From positions 1 to 46,782 of the forward strand of contig CAZNPL010000046.1 in the NCBI GenBank assembly GCA_964574815.1: DNA of 46,782 bases. Reading direction: 5' to 3'. Of this stretch, positions 8,957-16,320 are shown piece by piece; within the stretch, counting starts at the first letter, position 1; each line of letters starts with the position of its first letter. Source of the stretch: CAZNPL01 sp964574815. Its GTDB lineage: Bacteria; Planctomycetota; Phycisphaerae; UBA1845. The notes beneath the pieces are model-generated. The model saw only the letters and a list, made by a program, of their open reading frames with translations, was not told the DNA's origin and made no database searches. A program made the translations under genes and the position numbers.

Positions 8957-10984
8957 ATGCCTGACCTAGACCGAAAAGCAACAAGAGTATTCGCGGGGAA
9001 AGTTGTTCGGAAGGATCTGGTCCGCAAGGTGAAGGTCGGCGCGAACGTACCCGTGTTCGTTCTGGAGTATCTGCTTGGGAAGTATTGCGCCACGGACGAC
9101 TCGTCCGCCATCGAGGCGGGCCTGCGCGTTGTGAACACGACGATCTCTTCGAATTTCGTCCGACCCGACGAGGCCAACAAGGCGCAGTCGATGGTCAAGG
9201 ACAAGGGCAAGCATACGTTGATTGACAAGGTGAAGGTCCGCTACCTTTCCGACGACGACAAGCACTGGGCGGAGCTCGTCAATTTCGGGCACAAATTCAT
9301 CCATGTGCCAGAGCACTTTCTGCGCGAATACGACCGGCTTCTCATGGGGGGCGTCTGGGCCCAGATCGACATCCGGCACCAGTACGACGAGGATGCCAAG
9401 GGCAAGCGCAGTCCGTTCTGGATCGATAGCCTGAAGCCCATCCAGATTGCCACTTTCGATCTGGCGGAGTTCCGCGAGTCTCGTCGCCAGTTCTCCTCTG
9501 ATGAGTGGATCGATCTCCTCTTAAGAACCATCGGCTTGGAGCCGCATGATTTCGACCGCCGCCTGAAGATGCTGTTCCTAGCCCGTATGGTTCCCCTCTG
9601 CGAACACAACTACAACCTCGTCGAGTTGGGGCCTCGGGGCACGGGGAAGAGCTACGCATACCAAGAACTCTCGCCGTACACGATCTTGCTGACCGGCGCT
9701 ACGACAGTGGCCAACTTGTTCTACAACATGGCGACCGGGAAGATGGGCTTGGTAGGCATTTGGGACGCGGTGGCCTTCGATGAAGTGGCCGACCTCCAGA
9801 AGATGCCCAAGGAAGTCGTGACCACCTTGAAAACCTACTGCGAGTCCGGGACATTCGCGCGAGGGAAAGATGCCCTAACGGGCATGGCCTCCATCGCCAT
9901 GTTCGGCAATACCAACCAGGCGGTGGATGTCATGGTCCGATCCTCACACCTTTTCATTCCGATGCCGGAAGTGATCCGCGAAGACCTGGCGTTTCTGGAT
10001 CGTCTTCACTTCTATATTCCAGGATGGGAAATCCCCAAGATGCGGGTCGAGTTCTTCACCGACCACTATGGCTTCGTGGTGGATTATCTGGCCGAGGCAC
10101 TCCGCGAACTCCGTAAGCACAACTTCACCGAGACGATAGATCGCCACTTTTCGCTGGGCCATCATCTCAATGCACGTGATGTGAAGGCCGTGCGCAAGAC
10201 CGTGTCCGGGTTGATGAAGCTCATGTACCCGCATGGTGAGGTAAGCCGGGACGAGTTGGCCGAGCTTGTCGACCTAGGTTTGGAAGGTCGGCGTCGGGTC
10301 AAGGAGCAACTCAAGAAGCTTGGCTCCTTCGAATACCACCAGACCTCCTTTTCCTACACGGACAACGAGACCCGGGAAGAGCGCTTTGTCGGCGTTCCCG
10401 AACAGGGCGGCCGGGACATGATCTCTTCTGACCCTCTCGCTCCCGGCTCCGTCTACACAGCTTCTGTTGATGACCAGGCCAGAGTCGGTTTGTACCGGCT
10501 GGAGGTTGGATGTTCCCCCGGCACCGGGAAGTTGAAGATCGCCGGGGGCATCGACGGAACTATGAAAGAGTCCATCCAGCGGGCCTTTGCCTATCTGGCA
10601 GCTCAGAAGGCCAAGATGGGGATATCGCAGCAGGTCGACATGACCGACTTTCATGTGGAGGGCATCGACCTTCTCAGTAATCATGTTCCATGTGAGGCAG
10701 GCGTTGCCCTCATCGTTGCGATGTATTCCGCCATCAAGAAACAGTCTGTCTCGGCAGGGCTCGTAATCCTGGGAGATTTGAGCATCCAGGGGAATATCAA
10801 GTCCCTGCGTTCGCTGGCGGAGCCCCTCCAGGTGGGTATGGATAACGGCGCTCGCCGAGCACTGATCCCGTTGGAGAACAAGCGCAATTTCCTCGACGTG
10901 TCCGGAGACATTGTCGAGCGTGTCGATCCGATTTTTTTCTCGGACCCCATGACGGCTGCGATGAAGGCGCTGGCGTTGACGTAG
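8957..10984 (+). CDS. brxL: BREX-1 Lon-like ATPase BrxL
   Basis: BrxL is an AAA+ protein with a Lon-like C-terminal domain that forms ring assemblies on DNA in BREX type 1. The 675-residue protein has a Walker A GPRGTGKS near residue 225 and a Walker B-like segment WDAVAFDEVAD near 270, then a sensor-like stretch FGNTNQ. The Lon-like domain starts near 560. Where Lon proteases have the catalytic Ser in GPSAG, the aligned segment here reads PCEAGVAL, and the later segment ILGDLSIQGNIKSL keeps a Lys near the expected catalytic position. Proteolysis is therefore doubtful, as for other BrxL proteins. GAGGA lies just before the ATG. It is the last recognisable gene of the operon. Confidence 0.93.
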   Translation: MPDLDRKATRVFAGKVVRKDLVRKVKVGANVPVFVLEYLLGKYCATDDSSAIEAGLRVVNTTISSNFVRPDEANKAQSMVKDKGKHTLIDKVKVRYLSDDDKHWAELVNFGHKFIHVPEHFLREYDRLLMGGVWAQIDIRHQYDEDAKGKRSPFWIDSLKPIQIATFDLAEFRESRRQFSSDEWIDLLLRTIGLEPHDFDRRLKMLFLARMVPLCEHNYNLVELGPRGTGKSYAYQELSPYTILLTGATTVANLFYNMATGKMGLVGIWDAVAFDEVADLQKMPKEVVTTLKTYCESGTFARGKDALTGMASIAMFGNTNQAVDVMVRSSHLFIPMPEVIREDLAFLDRLHFYIPGWEIPKMRVEFFTDHYGFVVDYLAEALRELRKHNFTETIDRHFSLGHHLNARDVKAVRKTVSGLMKLMYPHGEVSRDELAELVDLGLEGRRRVKEQLKKLGSFEYHQTSFSYTDNETREERFVGVPEQGGRDMISSDPLAPGSVYTASVDDQARVGLYRLEVGCSPGTGKLKIAGGIDGTMKESIQRAFAYLAAQKAKMGISQQVDMTDFHVEGIDLLSNHVPCEAGVALIVAMYSAIKKQSVSAGLVILGDLSIQGNIKSLRSLAEPLQVGMDNGARRALIPLENKRNFLDVSGDIVERVDPIFFSDPMTAAMKALALT

Positions 10985-11040
10985 GAGTTTTGATTGTCGA
11001 ACATAGACAACCGCATGAAGGAGACAAGGCAACGGCCCGC

Positions 11041-11260
11041 AAAGAAAAAGTGACGAAAGTCATAGACGGAGACACTTTCGAGACCGCGAATCGGAAGAAT
11101 CCGGTCCGTCTGGCAAACGTGTCCGTCAACAAGGCAAGGCAGGGCGAAACCGGGCAGTAGTCTTCCTCAAGACAGCGTCGAAAGTTGATTGCTGACGGCG
11201 AGCATCGAGAAGTGCGGCCGGCCACCGGTCTAAAGATACGCGGCGGCTTGGCGGCGACGG
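11041..11260 (+). pseudogene. Staphylococcal-nuclease-like (thermonuclease family) remnant
   Basis: One frame reads KVTKVIDGDTFETANRK and then NPVRLANV, which matches the opening of staphylococcal-nuclease-fold proteins: the IDGDT strand with its metal-binding Asp and the VRLA strand. A TAG follows at 11158-11160, and weak resemblance to the family (RRKLIADGEHREVRP) resumes just after it. The later catalytic Arg/Glu positions cannot be placed with confidence. It lies directly downstream of brxL and upstream of a broken integrase, consistent with a decaying mobile-element edge. GTG at 11050 could start a 36-residue peptide, but a functional nuclease is not possible. Confidence 0.6.
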
Positions 11261-11579
11261 TGCTCGGGCCTTACGACGAGGCGGCGGAACCTCGCCTACG
11301 ACCTGGAGGGACGACAGTCGGCGCGTCCAACCACGATGGCGTTCCCTGAACGCCCCATTCGGCCCGTTGCCATTTCAACCGCGCGGTCCGAGGCGTCCTC
11401 GAAGACAGGTGCTCTTGTGGCGCTCTCGCGGTTAACATGTCGGCCCGACGCGACCCGATCGGCCAGGGTCCGCCAAGGTTCGAGACGGTTACATTCGGGG
11501 AGATCGCATAAGTCACGCCTAATCCGAGACTTACGGATACCCGTCCGCGTGGGACGGTGAGGCTCGGGAAGCCAGAAAG
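11261..11579. other. Intergenic stretch with no convincing gene
   Basis: No frame shows a recognisable domain or a good ribosome binding site. A small GC-rich hairpin (CCGTCC paired with GGACGG) lies near 11550. The stretch joins the nuclease remnant to the integrase remnant. Confidence 0.5.
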
Positions 11580-11593
11580 GTGGTAATTACCAC
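11580..11593. promoter_or_regulatory. Perfect 14-bp palindrome GTGGTAATTACCAC upstream of the integrase
   Basis: The sequence GTGGTAATTACCAC is a perfect palindrome flanked by AAAG on the left and TTTT on the right, which extends the symmetry imperfectly. It is centred about 38 bases before the integrase ATG. Its AT-rich core stands out in GC-rich surroundings. It could be a dimeric repressor operator or part of a recombination site; nothing here distinguishes the two. Confidence 0.45.
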
Positions 11594-11624
11594 TTTTCGG
11601 TTCCCAGGCAGCAGGAGCCTCGCC

Positions 11625-12302
11625 ATGACCCGCAGAACAAAGCCCCGAGTACCTTCCTACCGCCTTCACAAACCCTCCGGCCGAGCTGTCGTACGCCTCG
11701 ATGGACGCGACGTTTACCTCGGCAAGTACGGTACACCAGAAAGCCAGACCGCCTATCACCGCGTCATCGCCGAGTGGAGCGCAAGCTGCCGACCGGTGCA
11801 CCGGGACAGCACAAGCCCGGCCCGGCCCGATCTCACCGTCAACGAGATCGCGGTACCTTATTGGCGCTTCGCGCAGGAGTACTACCGCAAGAACGGTGAC
11901 GCTACCAGTGAGGCATTCTCCATCAAACGGGCTTTGGGCCCGCTGGTCGAACTCTACGGCACCACGCCGGTGAGCCAGTTCGGGCCCTTGGCGCTCAAGA
12001 CGTATCGCGAGACGCTGATCGTGAAGGGGCTCACCCGCGGCGTGATCAACAACCACGTGGGTCGGGTGAAGCGCATGTTCAAGTGGGCGACCGAGAACGA
12101 GCTCGTTCCCGCAGGCGTGCACCACGCGCTACAAGCCGTTGGCGGCCTGCGGCGCGGCAGATCGGCGGCCAAGGAAACCCAGCCCATCCGCCCGGTGGAC
12201 GATCGCGCACGTCAACCGGCACGTGGCCGCGATGATCCAGCTTCAACGTCTGACGGGGATGCGTCCCGGGCCCTGGCGCATTCCCCACGCCGGACGCACT
12301 GA
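11625..12302 (+). pseudogene. Tyrosine recombinase / phage integrase, frameshifted and truncated
   Basis: The first 190 residues look like an intact N-terminus and core-binding domain of a planctomycete-type site-specific integrase, starting MTRRTKPRVPSYRLHKPSG with AGGAG upstream. Near 12195-12210 the frame breaks: the expected continuation (AHVNRHVAAMIQLQRLTGMR, containing the first catalytic Arg) is in the +1 frame. After RPG the similarity ends, so the His-x-x-Arg and Tyr catalytic segments are missing. The protein cannot recombine DNA. Its place just right of the BREX operon suggests that the island once moved as an integrative element. The frameshift alone could be a sequence error, but the loss of the catalytic domain could not. 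Confidence 0.82.
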
Positions 12303-12452
12303 ACTGTCACCGGAACTGTCTGCTGAAGAATGTGCGGAATCGCACTGAATTTGCGGCGATTCGACTTGATGGTGTTCGAGCCGGTTGCCCTCATGGGATC
12401 CTGCTGGCCGCGTCGCGTGAACGCGGCAGGACGCATTTGCAGGAGGTATGCC

Positions 12453-12470
12453 ATGAAGAAAACGAAGTGA
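12453..12470 (+). other. Five-codon mini-ORF (MKKTK) with strong RBS, overlapping the next start
   Basis: AGGAGGT at 12441-12447 lies 5 bases before ATG at 12453. That ATG opens only five codons, ATG AAG AAA ACG AAG, then TGA. The TGA overlaps GTG at 12467 (GTGA), where the HARE-HTH gene can start. This is either a tiny coupled leader peptide or the true start of the HARE-HTH gene displaced by a one-base indel in the A-rich tract. Confidence 0.4.
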
Positions 12471-12982
12471 AGACCGGAAAGCCGTACGTTGCCAGGGTCA
12501 ACAAGAAGCTCGTGGCCGTTCGCATCGACAGCACGCACACTGATGGCGGATGGAACGCAACCAACATGCGGACTGGCAAGCGCATTCGCATCAAGAGTGC
12601 CCGGCGCCTGCAGGGACCCGCGAAGGCTGAGGCGAGCGAGGCGACCAAGGCCACCGCCGCTCACGATGGGAAGCCCAAGACCGCCAAGCCGGCTGCGACC
12701 AACAGAGCGAAGTCGAAGAGGTGCGGCCCCAAGGGCAAAACCAAACGCCTCAGCGCCCTCGACGCCGCCGCGCAGGTCTTGAAGGAAGCCGGCACGCCGA
12801 TGCGCGCCCAGGAACTGATCGCCGCGATGGCCGAGCGGGGGCTGTGGAAGAGTCCTGCCGGCAAGACGCCACATGCGACCCTTTACGCCGCCATGATGCG
12901 CGAGGCGCGCGACCGAGGCAAAGCGTCGCGCTTCCACAGGGTCGACCGCGGGCGGTTCGCATTCAACGAACAGGCCGAGTGA
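12467..12982 (+). CDS. HARE-HTH domain protein
   Basis: About 171 residues from the GTG. The N-terminal 45 residues form a small beta-rich module (KTGKPYVARVNKKLVAVRID) seen before HARE-HTH domains in planctomycete proteins. A Lys/Ala-rich linker of about 60 residues follows. The C-terminal 75 residues are a HARE-HTH winged helix (LDAAAQVLKEAGTPMRAQEL, then a basic helix), a fold that links chromatin or DNA-modification factors and restriction enzymes to DNA. Its job here is unknown. The frame is open back to 12332 but that extension has no family resemblance. The strong RBS upstream serves an ATG in another frame, so the start is uncertain. Confidence 0.7.
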   Translation: MKTGKPYVARVNKKLVAVRIDSTHTDGGWNATNMRTGKRIRIKSARRLQGPAKAEASEATKATAAHDGKPKTAKPAATNRAKSKRCGPKGKTKRLSALDAAAQVLKEAGTPMRAQELIAAMAERGLWKSPAGKTPHATLYAAMMREARDRGKASRFHRVDRGRFAFNEQAE

Positions 12983-13143
12983 CGGTCGCGGGGGACAACG
13001 AACACGATTCGACTCGACGATTACGTCGCAATAGGACGGGTCAGGTTCCAGCAGGAACGTGCGACGGCCGAGCGAGAAAAAGTCGCGTATCCACTTGCCA
13101 AGCCGGTCAGGGCCGCGTATGTTCCTTACAGTGCTGATCTTCG

Positions 13144-13314
13144 ATGATTGATCCCCATCCTGAGGATTTGCCCGCGGTCGCGGGTGCGCTCTCCCGATTA
13201 GGACTGGTCACTGAGGCTCGAATCGCGGCTTGGCGCCGTGGCGGACGGCATGTTGCTGTTCGCGTTGCCTGCCGCCACGCAGAAGATGTGCGGCAATTGC
13301 CGCAGGAAGCTTAG
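13144..13314 (+). CDS. Possible 56-residue protein, unrecognised
   Basis: An ATG-initiated frame of 56 codons reads MIDPHPEDLPAVAGALSRLG and continues with a basic helical stretch. No ribosome binding site precedes it and I recognise no family. It may be spurious or a fragment. The rest of 12983-13516 shows no gene. Confidence 0.25.
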   Translation: MIDPHPEDLPAVAGALSRLGLVTEARIAAWRRGGRHVAVRVACRHAEDVRQLPQEA

Positions 13315-13516
13315 AGAGCCCGAAAATCCAGCTCCAACTGGCCTCAGATACGCTTGCCCGACATCCGTCTGTTGCCTTTGACGAGAACAGACTTTTGTCT
13401 CGCAGGGCTGCTCGCGGAGGCGCACACCGTCGCTCTTGGCGCGGTGTGTTACTGCGTCCTAGTAGCGCGTATGCCGAGGCCGCTGGAACTGGCTCGTCGG
13501 TCCCTCGAGGAGATTT

Positions 13517-13798
13517 ATGATGGGTAGGAAATTGTATATTGGAAACCTCGGCTACGACGTTTGCGTTCCTGACCTTGAGCAGCTGTTCGCGTGCCACGGC
13601 ACCGTGGACAGCATCGACGTGATCACAGATCGGATCACGGGTCAGAGCAAGGGCTTTGGCTTCGTCGAAATGAACTCGGATGCGGAAGCCGGAGCGGCCA
13701 TCGCGGCCCTGGATGGCAAGGACTTTGGCGGCCGCACGATCAAGGTAAACGAAGCGAGGCCGAGGCCCGAAGGCGGCGGCCGGCGCGACCGCTGGTAA
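13517..13798 (+). CDS. RRM-domain RNA-binding protein
   Basis: A single RNA recognition motif fills most of this 93-residue protein: RNP2 LYIGNLGYDV near residue 6 and RNP1 KGFGFVEM near residue 45, with the usual aromatic residues for base stacking. The tail is Gly/Arg-rich (EGGGRRDRW). Such small RRM proteins occur in cyanobacteria and planctomycetes, where several respond to cold, and they act as RNA chaperones. GAGGAG precedes two adjacent ATGs (13517 and 13520). The gene is followed 68 bases later by the A-type-carrier-like gene on the same strand. Confidence 0.92.
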   Translation: MMGRKLYIGNLGYDVCVPDLEQLFACHGTVDSIDVITDRITGQSKGFGFVEMNSDAEAGAAIAALDGKDFGGRTIKVNEARPRPEGGGRRDRW

Positions 13799-13866
13799 GC
13801 CCGTCGTTTTCCGTATCGCGCGGCACACGAACTTCGCACGGGCAATAAGTTACAGAGGAGCTCGGC

Positions 13867-14148
13867 ATGCTCACCGTAACGGAAGCGGCCGGCGCGCGTC
13901 TTGCTCAGATGCTCAAGCAGCAAAACGCGCCGGCGCACATCGCCGTTCGTTTCGTATGCGAACAGCAAACCGCTGGCTTGCGGCAGGACAGCGAGCGGCC
14001 TGGTGACACGTCGTTTCAGCATGAAGACCGGACGGTCTTGCTGTTGGACGCCCAGGTGTCAGAACTACTTGCTGAAGTCACGCTCGATCTTGAGGGTACC
14101 CGACTCACGCTGCAACGACCCAAGGAAGGCGAGCAGCTCCGGAGATGA
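13867..14148 (+). CDS. A-type carrier (HesB/IscA)-like protein lacking the cysteine motif, copy 1
   Basis: The 93-residue protein opens MLTVTEAAGARLAQML, like the start of HesB/IscA proteins, and has the RTVLLLDAQVSELLAEVTLD segment expected in the second half of that fold. The three cysteines that carry the Fe-S cluster are absent: the only Cys is at about residue 31. It is therefore unlikely to be a cluster carrier. A paralogue lies at 17203. The stop overlaps the start of the next gene by four bases (ATGA), which implies co-translation with the DUF6197-like protein. GAGGAG lies 7 bases before the ATG. Family assignment is from pattern only. Confidence 0.55.
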   Translation: MLTVTEAAGARLAQMLKQQNAPAHIAVRFVCEQQTAGLRQDSERPGDTSFQHEDRTVLLLDAQVSELLAEVTLDLEGTRLTLQRPKEGEQLRR

Positions 14149-14555
14149 GGGCGTTCGAGAAAGCGCAGCTGCTCGACTTGCTTAAGCACCAGGGCAACTG
14201 GTGCCGCGATGCCGAGGCGCTTGACGCCGCTGGGGAGCCGGTTCACTACGACGATCCGTCCGCCGTGGCATGGAATATCTCCGGAGCGCTCTGTCGTCTC
14301 TTCGGCTGGCCGCGCGCTTGCGTACTCTTCCGGCAGTTCGATCGTCACATCAAAGGAAGACAACGGGCGATCGGCTGGCTCACGGGTGATGCCGAGATGC
14401 ACGCGATAAACGCCGTGCAGGACTTCAATGATCAGGTCGACATGACGTTCGATGCCGTGCGAAAGAAAATCGAGTCCATGCCGGTGTGGCGCGGGAATGC
14501 GCGCAGGAATGGGGCTACATCAGGGAGAGAAGGCCCCTCCATTTTGCAGACGTAG
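14145..14555 (+). CDS. DUF6197-like conserved protein
   Basis: The 136-residue protein has a helix ending GNWCRDAEALDAAGEPV, then DPSAVAWNISGALCRL, and a C-terminal AINAVQDFNDQVD segment. This order (a W-C pair, an acidic loop, an A-W-x-x-x-GAL helix and a final N-D) matches DUF6197 proteins, whose function is unknown. It overlaps the preceding A-type-carrier-like gene by four bases. The last 25 residues are basic and look unstructured. Confidence 0.5.
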   Translation: MRAFEKAQLLDLLKHQGNWCRDAEALDAAGEPVHYDDPSAVAWNISGALCRLFGWPRACVLFRQFDRHIKGRQRAIGWLTGDAEMHAINAVQDFNDQVDMTFDAVRKKIESMPVWRGNARRNGATSGREGPSILQT

Positions 14556-14659
14556 CCTTACGCTACGAGGCGTCGTGCCCTCGCGCTGCATAGCACGAGA
14601 CGGATGCTCGCTGTGCGAAGTATTGCGCGCATTGGTCGCCCGAAAGGAATGAACTTGAT

Positions 14660-14908
14660 ATGGGCAGGAAGGCGAGAACGTCCGTTCGTAAACGCGAGCG
14701 CGAATTCGAGAAACGGCGACGTGAACTCAAGAAATCGCAGAAGGCGGCTGAAAAGCGCGAACGCCGGCTGGAGCGTCATCGGCAAGCTTCCTCTTTACCC
14801 TCTGAGGGCGCGGACGTCGCGTTGGGCCAGGAGGGGATCGGCCCGCCCGACGGCACAGACTTAAATGAATCGGGCACCACGGAGGGGCTGACGCCGCGCC
14901 AAGCATAG
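14660..14908 (+). CDS. Small basic coiled-coil protein, unknown function
   Basis: The first 45 of 82 residues are dominated by Lys, Arg and Glu (KREREFEKRRRELKKSQKAA) and should form one long charged helix. The rest is acidic and Gly/Pro-rich. GAAAGGAATG precedes the ATG. I recognise no domain. A small RNA- or ribosome-associated role would fit the charge but is a guess. A perfect hairpin lies 50 bases after the stop. Confidence 0.55.
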   Translation: MGRKARTSVRKREREFEKRRRELKKSQKAAEKRERRLERHRQASSLPSEGADVALGQEGIGPPDGTDLNESGTTEGLTPRQA

Positions 14909-14959
14909 GCAACGTCGCGCACCCGCATTGGTCACGTGCTCGCAGGGGGAAGATTGCGG

Positions 14960-14981
14960 GAAGGCAAACCCATTTGCCTTC
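14960..14981. terminator. Perfect hairpin between convergent genes
   Basis: GAAGGCAAA (14960-14968) and TTTGCCTTC (14973-14981) pair perfectly around a CCCA loop. The hairpin lies between the ends of the + gene at 14660 and the minus gene at 15025. No long T-run follows on either strand, so it may terminate both transcripts weakly or protect 3' ends. Confidence 0.5.
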
Positions 14982-15024
14982 TTCACAGACGTGGTGTAAC
15001 GCACTCTGGGCCTGAAGGGGGCGA

Positions 15025-15411
15025 CTAGCTTTGCTTCGACTTTTTCTCGCGGACGAGCGGGGACTCGGCCAGGGTGAAGACCACAATTTCTTCACCGGTA
15101 ACGGTGCTTATGTCGTGGTGCAGGCTCACGACTTTGGTGCCCGTGACCTCCCGGACCATCGATTCCAGGACCGGACGGGCCGTATCTACCAGCTGGATCC
15201 TGACTTGTTTCAGGAGGCCCCTGCCCCTCTCGGCCGGCGATGATGCGGCCAATTGCTGTTCTGCCGCTGTCAAAACGCCCTGGAGGCGGATAATGACGAG
15301 GTCGTCGATCAAGTGGGAGTGTATGTCCGTTGGGCCCCGGCCCATGAACTCCTGTTCAAAACGCCTGATGCCCTCGGATATGGCAGCCTCGATTTCTCCC
15401 TGGGTTTTCAT
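15025..15411 (-). CDS. DUF2294 / MpsC-like protein, copy 1
   Basis: A 128-residue protein with the DUF2294 pattern: KTQGEIEAAISEGIRRFEQE, a glycine-containing strand, DLVIIRLQGVLTAAEQQL, a long helix (RGLLKQVRIQLVDTARPVL) and the final VTGTKVVSLHHDIS with EEIVVFTL. The family includes MpsC, linked in Staphylococcus to sodium-dependent membrane potential, but its biochemistry is unclear. The frame extends upstream to 15525, but the ATG at 15411 has GGAGGT just before it and starts where the family starts. A second copy is transcribed divergently from 15795. Confidence 0.8.
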   Translation of the reverse strand: MKTQGEIEAAISEGIRRFEQEFMGRGPTDIHSHLIDDLVIIRLQGVLTAAEQQLAASSPAERGRGLLKQVRIQLVDTARPVLESMVREVTGTKVVSLHHDISTVTGEEIVVFTLAESPLVREKKSKQS

Positions 15412-15599
15412 CTTGACCTCCAGCCTGTCCCGCCTAGCGGTGGAATGTGTCGCGGGCGAGATGTTGACTCGGCCAAAAGCGAGACCCTCTGATCGCGGCA
15501 ACCTGCAGAGCAGGATTTCGGGCACCGGGCAAAGAATCTACTCACTTTCGGCGAATCCGGCAACCATCAACGCATCGGCGCGGTATACTACCAGTAGGA

Positions 15600-15750
15600 A
15601 GCGGGGCCACCGTACGCTGTACGGCGGCTCCGATCGAGCATTTCGGATGACTTGATGAAGGGCAATCCGGCCCCCGCCGGGAGGCCCGTTGAAGAGTAAG
15701 CCGACGTGGTTGAGCACCTTCGGGTGTTTGGTCACGTCGGCTTTTTTTGG
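15600..15750 (+). ncRNA. Candidate structured RNA or leader with attenuator-like terminator
   Basis: Four hairpins follow each other on the + strand: CCGTAC/GTACGG with outer GCC/GGC pairs (15606-15628), TCCGA/TCGGA (15629-15647), a two-part stem GGGC/GCCC enclosing CCGGC/GCCGG with a 3x3 internal loop (15660-15687), and the terminator stem (15698-15743). A TATACT box at 15584-15589 could be a -10 element, although no good -35 is visible. The DUF2294 gene starts 45 bases after the T-run. The layout fits a riboswitch or attenuator for that gene, or a free small RNA. I cannot match it to a known RNA family. Confidence 0.45.
15698..15748 (+). terminator. Strong intrinsic terminator
   Basis: AAGCCGACGTG (15698-15708) pairs perfectly with CACGTCGGCTT (15733-15743). 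A smaller internal stem, CACC/GGTG around TTCG, lies in the loop. Seven T residues follow at 15742-15748. It precedes, rather than follows, the DUF2294 gene on the same strand, so it ends either a small RNA or an attenuated leader. Confidence 0.85.
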
Positions 15751-15794
15751 CTCGGAGCGACGCGGGGTCACCGCGACCCCCAGGGACGAAGCTG

Positions 15795-16238
15795 ATGAAT
15801 GAGTCCGATTCGAGCAGGGCGCGGCAAATCGCCCAGGCCGCCAGGACTCTTGAGCAGCAAATGACGGGCCGGCTACCCGGTTCGGTCACCGTGGTTCTGA
15901 GCGAAGACACGGTGGTCATCACGCTTCGTGGGACCTTGTCGCCGGCCGAGAGGAGCATGGCCGAGAATCGGGACGGCGCCGCCCAACTGCGGGAGCTTCA
16001 CCGATTCCTATTCTTCTCATCTTCTGGGCCGTTGCGACAGGAGATCAAGCAAATCACCGGAGTGGAGGTGCTCGAAGCGATCGCGGAACTGGAGACGTTG
16101 ACCGGCACGGTGGTGCAGGTGTTTTCGCTGACCCATGCCGTGCCTGCGGACACTTGGAGTGGAAGTGACCCAGGTTCAACGCCCAAGGAACGGGAAACGG
16201 GCCAGTGGGTCGATGACGGCGGCGGGATAAGCGAGTGA
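15795..16238 (+). CDS. DUF2294 / MpsC-like protein, copy 2
   Basis: A 147-residue relative of the protein at 15025 with the same order of elements: an N-terminal helix, the VTVVLSEDTVVITLRGTLSP strand pair, a helix, then IKQITGVEVLEAIAELETLT and a final VVQVFSLTH strand. The C-terminal 30 residues are a polar tail not present in copy 1. The two copies are clearly diverged, so this is not a recent duplication. ATG at 15795 is preferred over upstream in-frame starts because it fits the family N-terminus; AGGGA lies 9 bases before it. The terminator at 15698-15748 lies upstream, which suggests control by read-through. Confidence 0.72.
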   Translation: MNESDSSRARQIAQAARTLEQQMTGRLPGSVTVVLSEDTVVITLRGTLSPAERSMAENRDGAAQLRELHRFLFFSSSGPLRQEIKQITGVEVLEAIAELETLTGTVVQVFSLTHAVPADTWSGSDPGSTPKERETGQWVDDGGGISE

Positions 16239-16320
16239 CATTCGTCAGGTACGGCACGGGGCGGAGCACTATATCGAGTGCAGTATGGGGTTTTGGATCA
16301 AGGCATAAGGAGAAACACAA

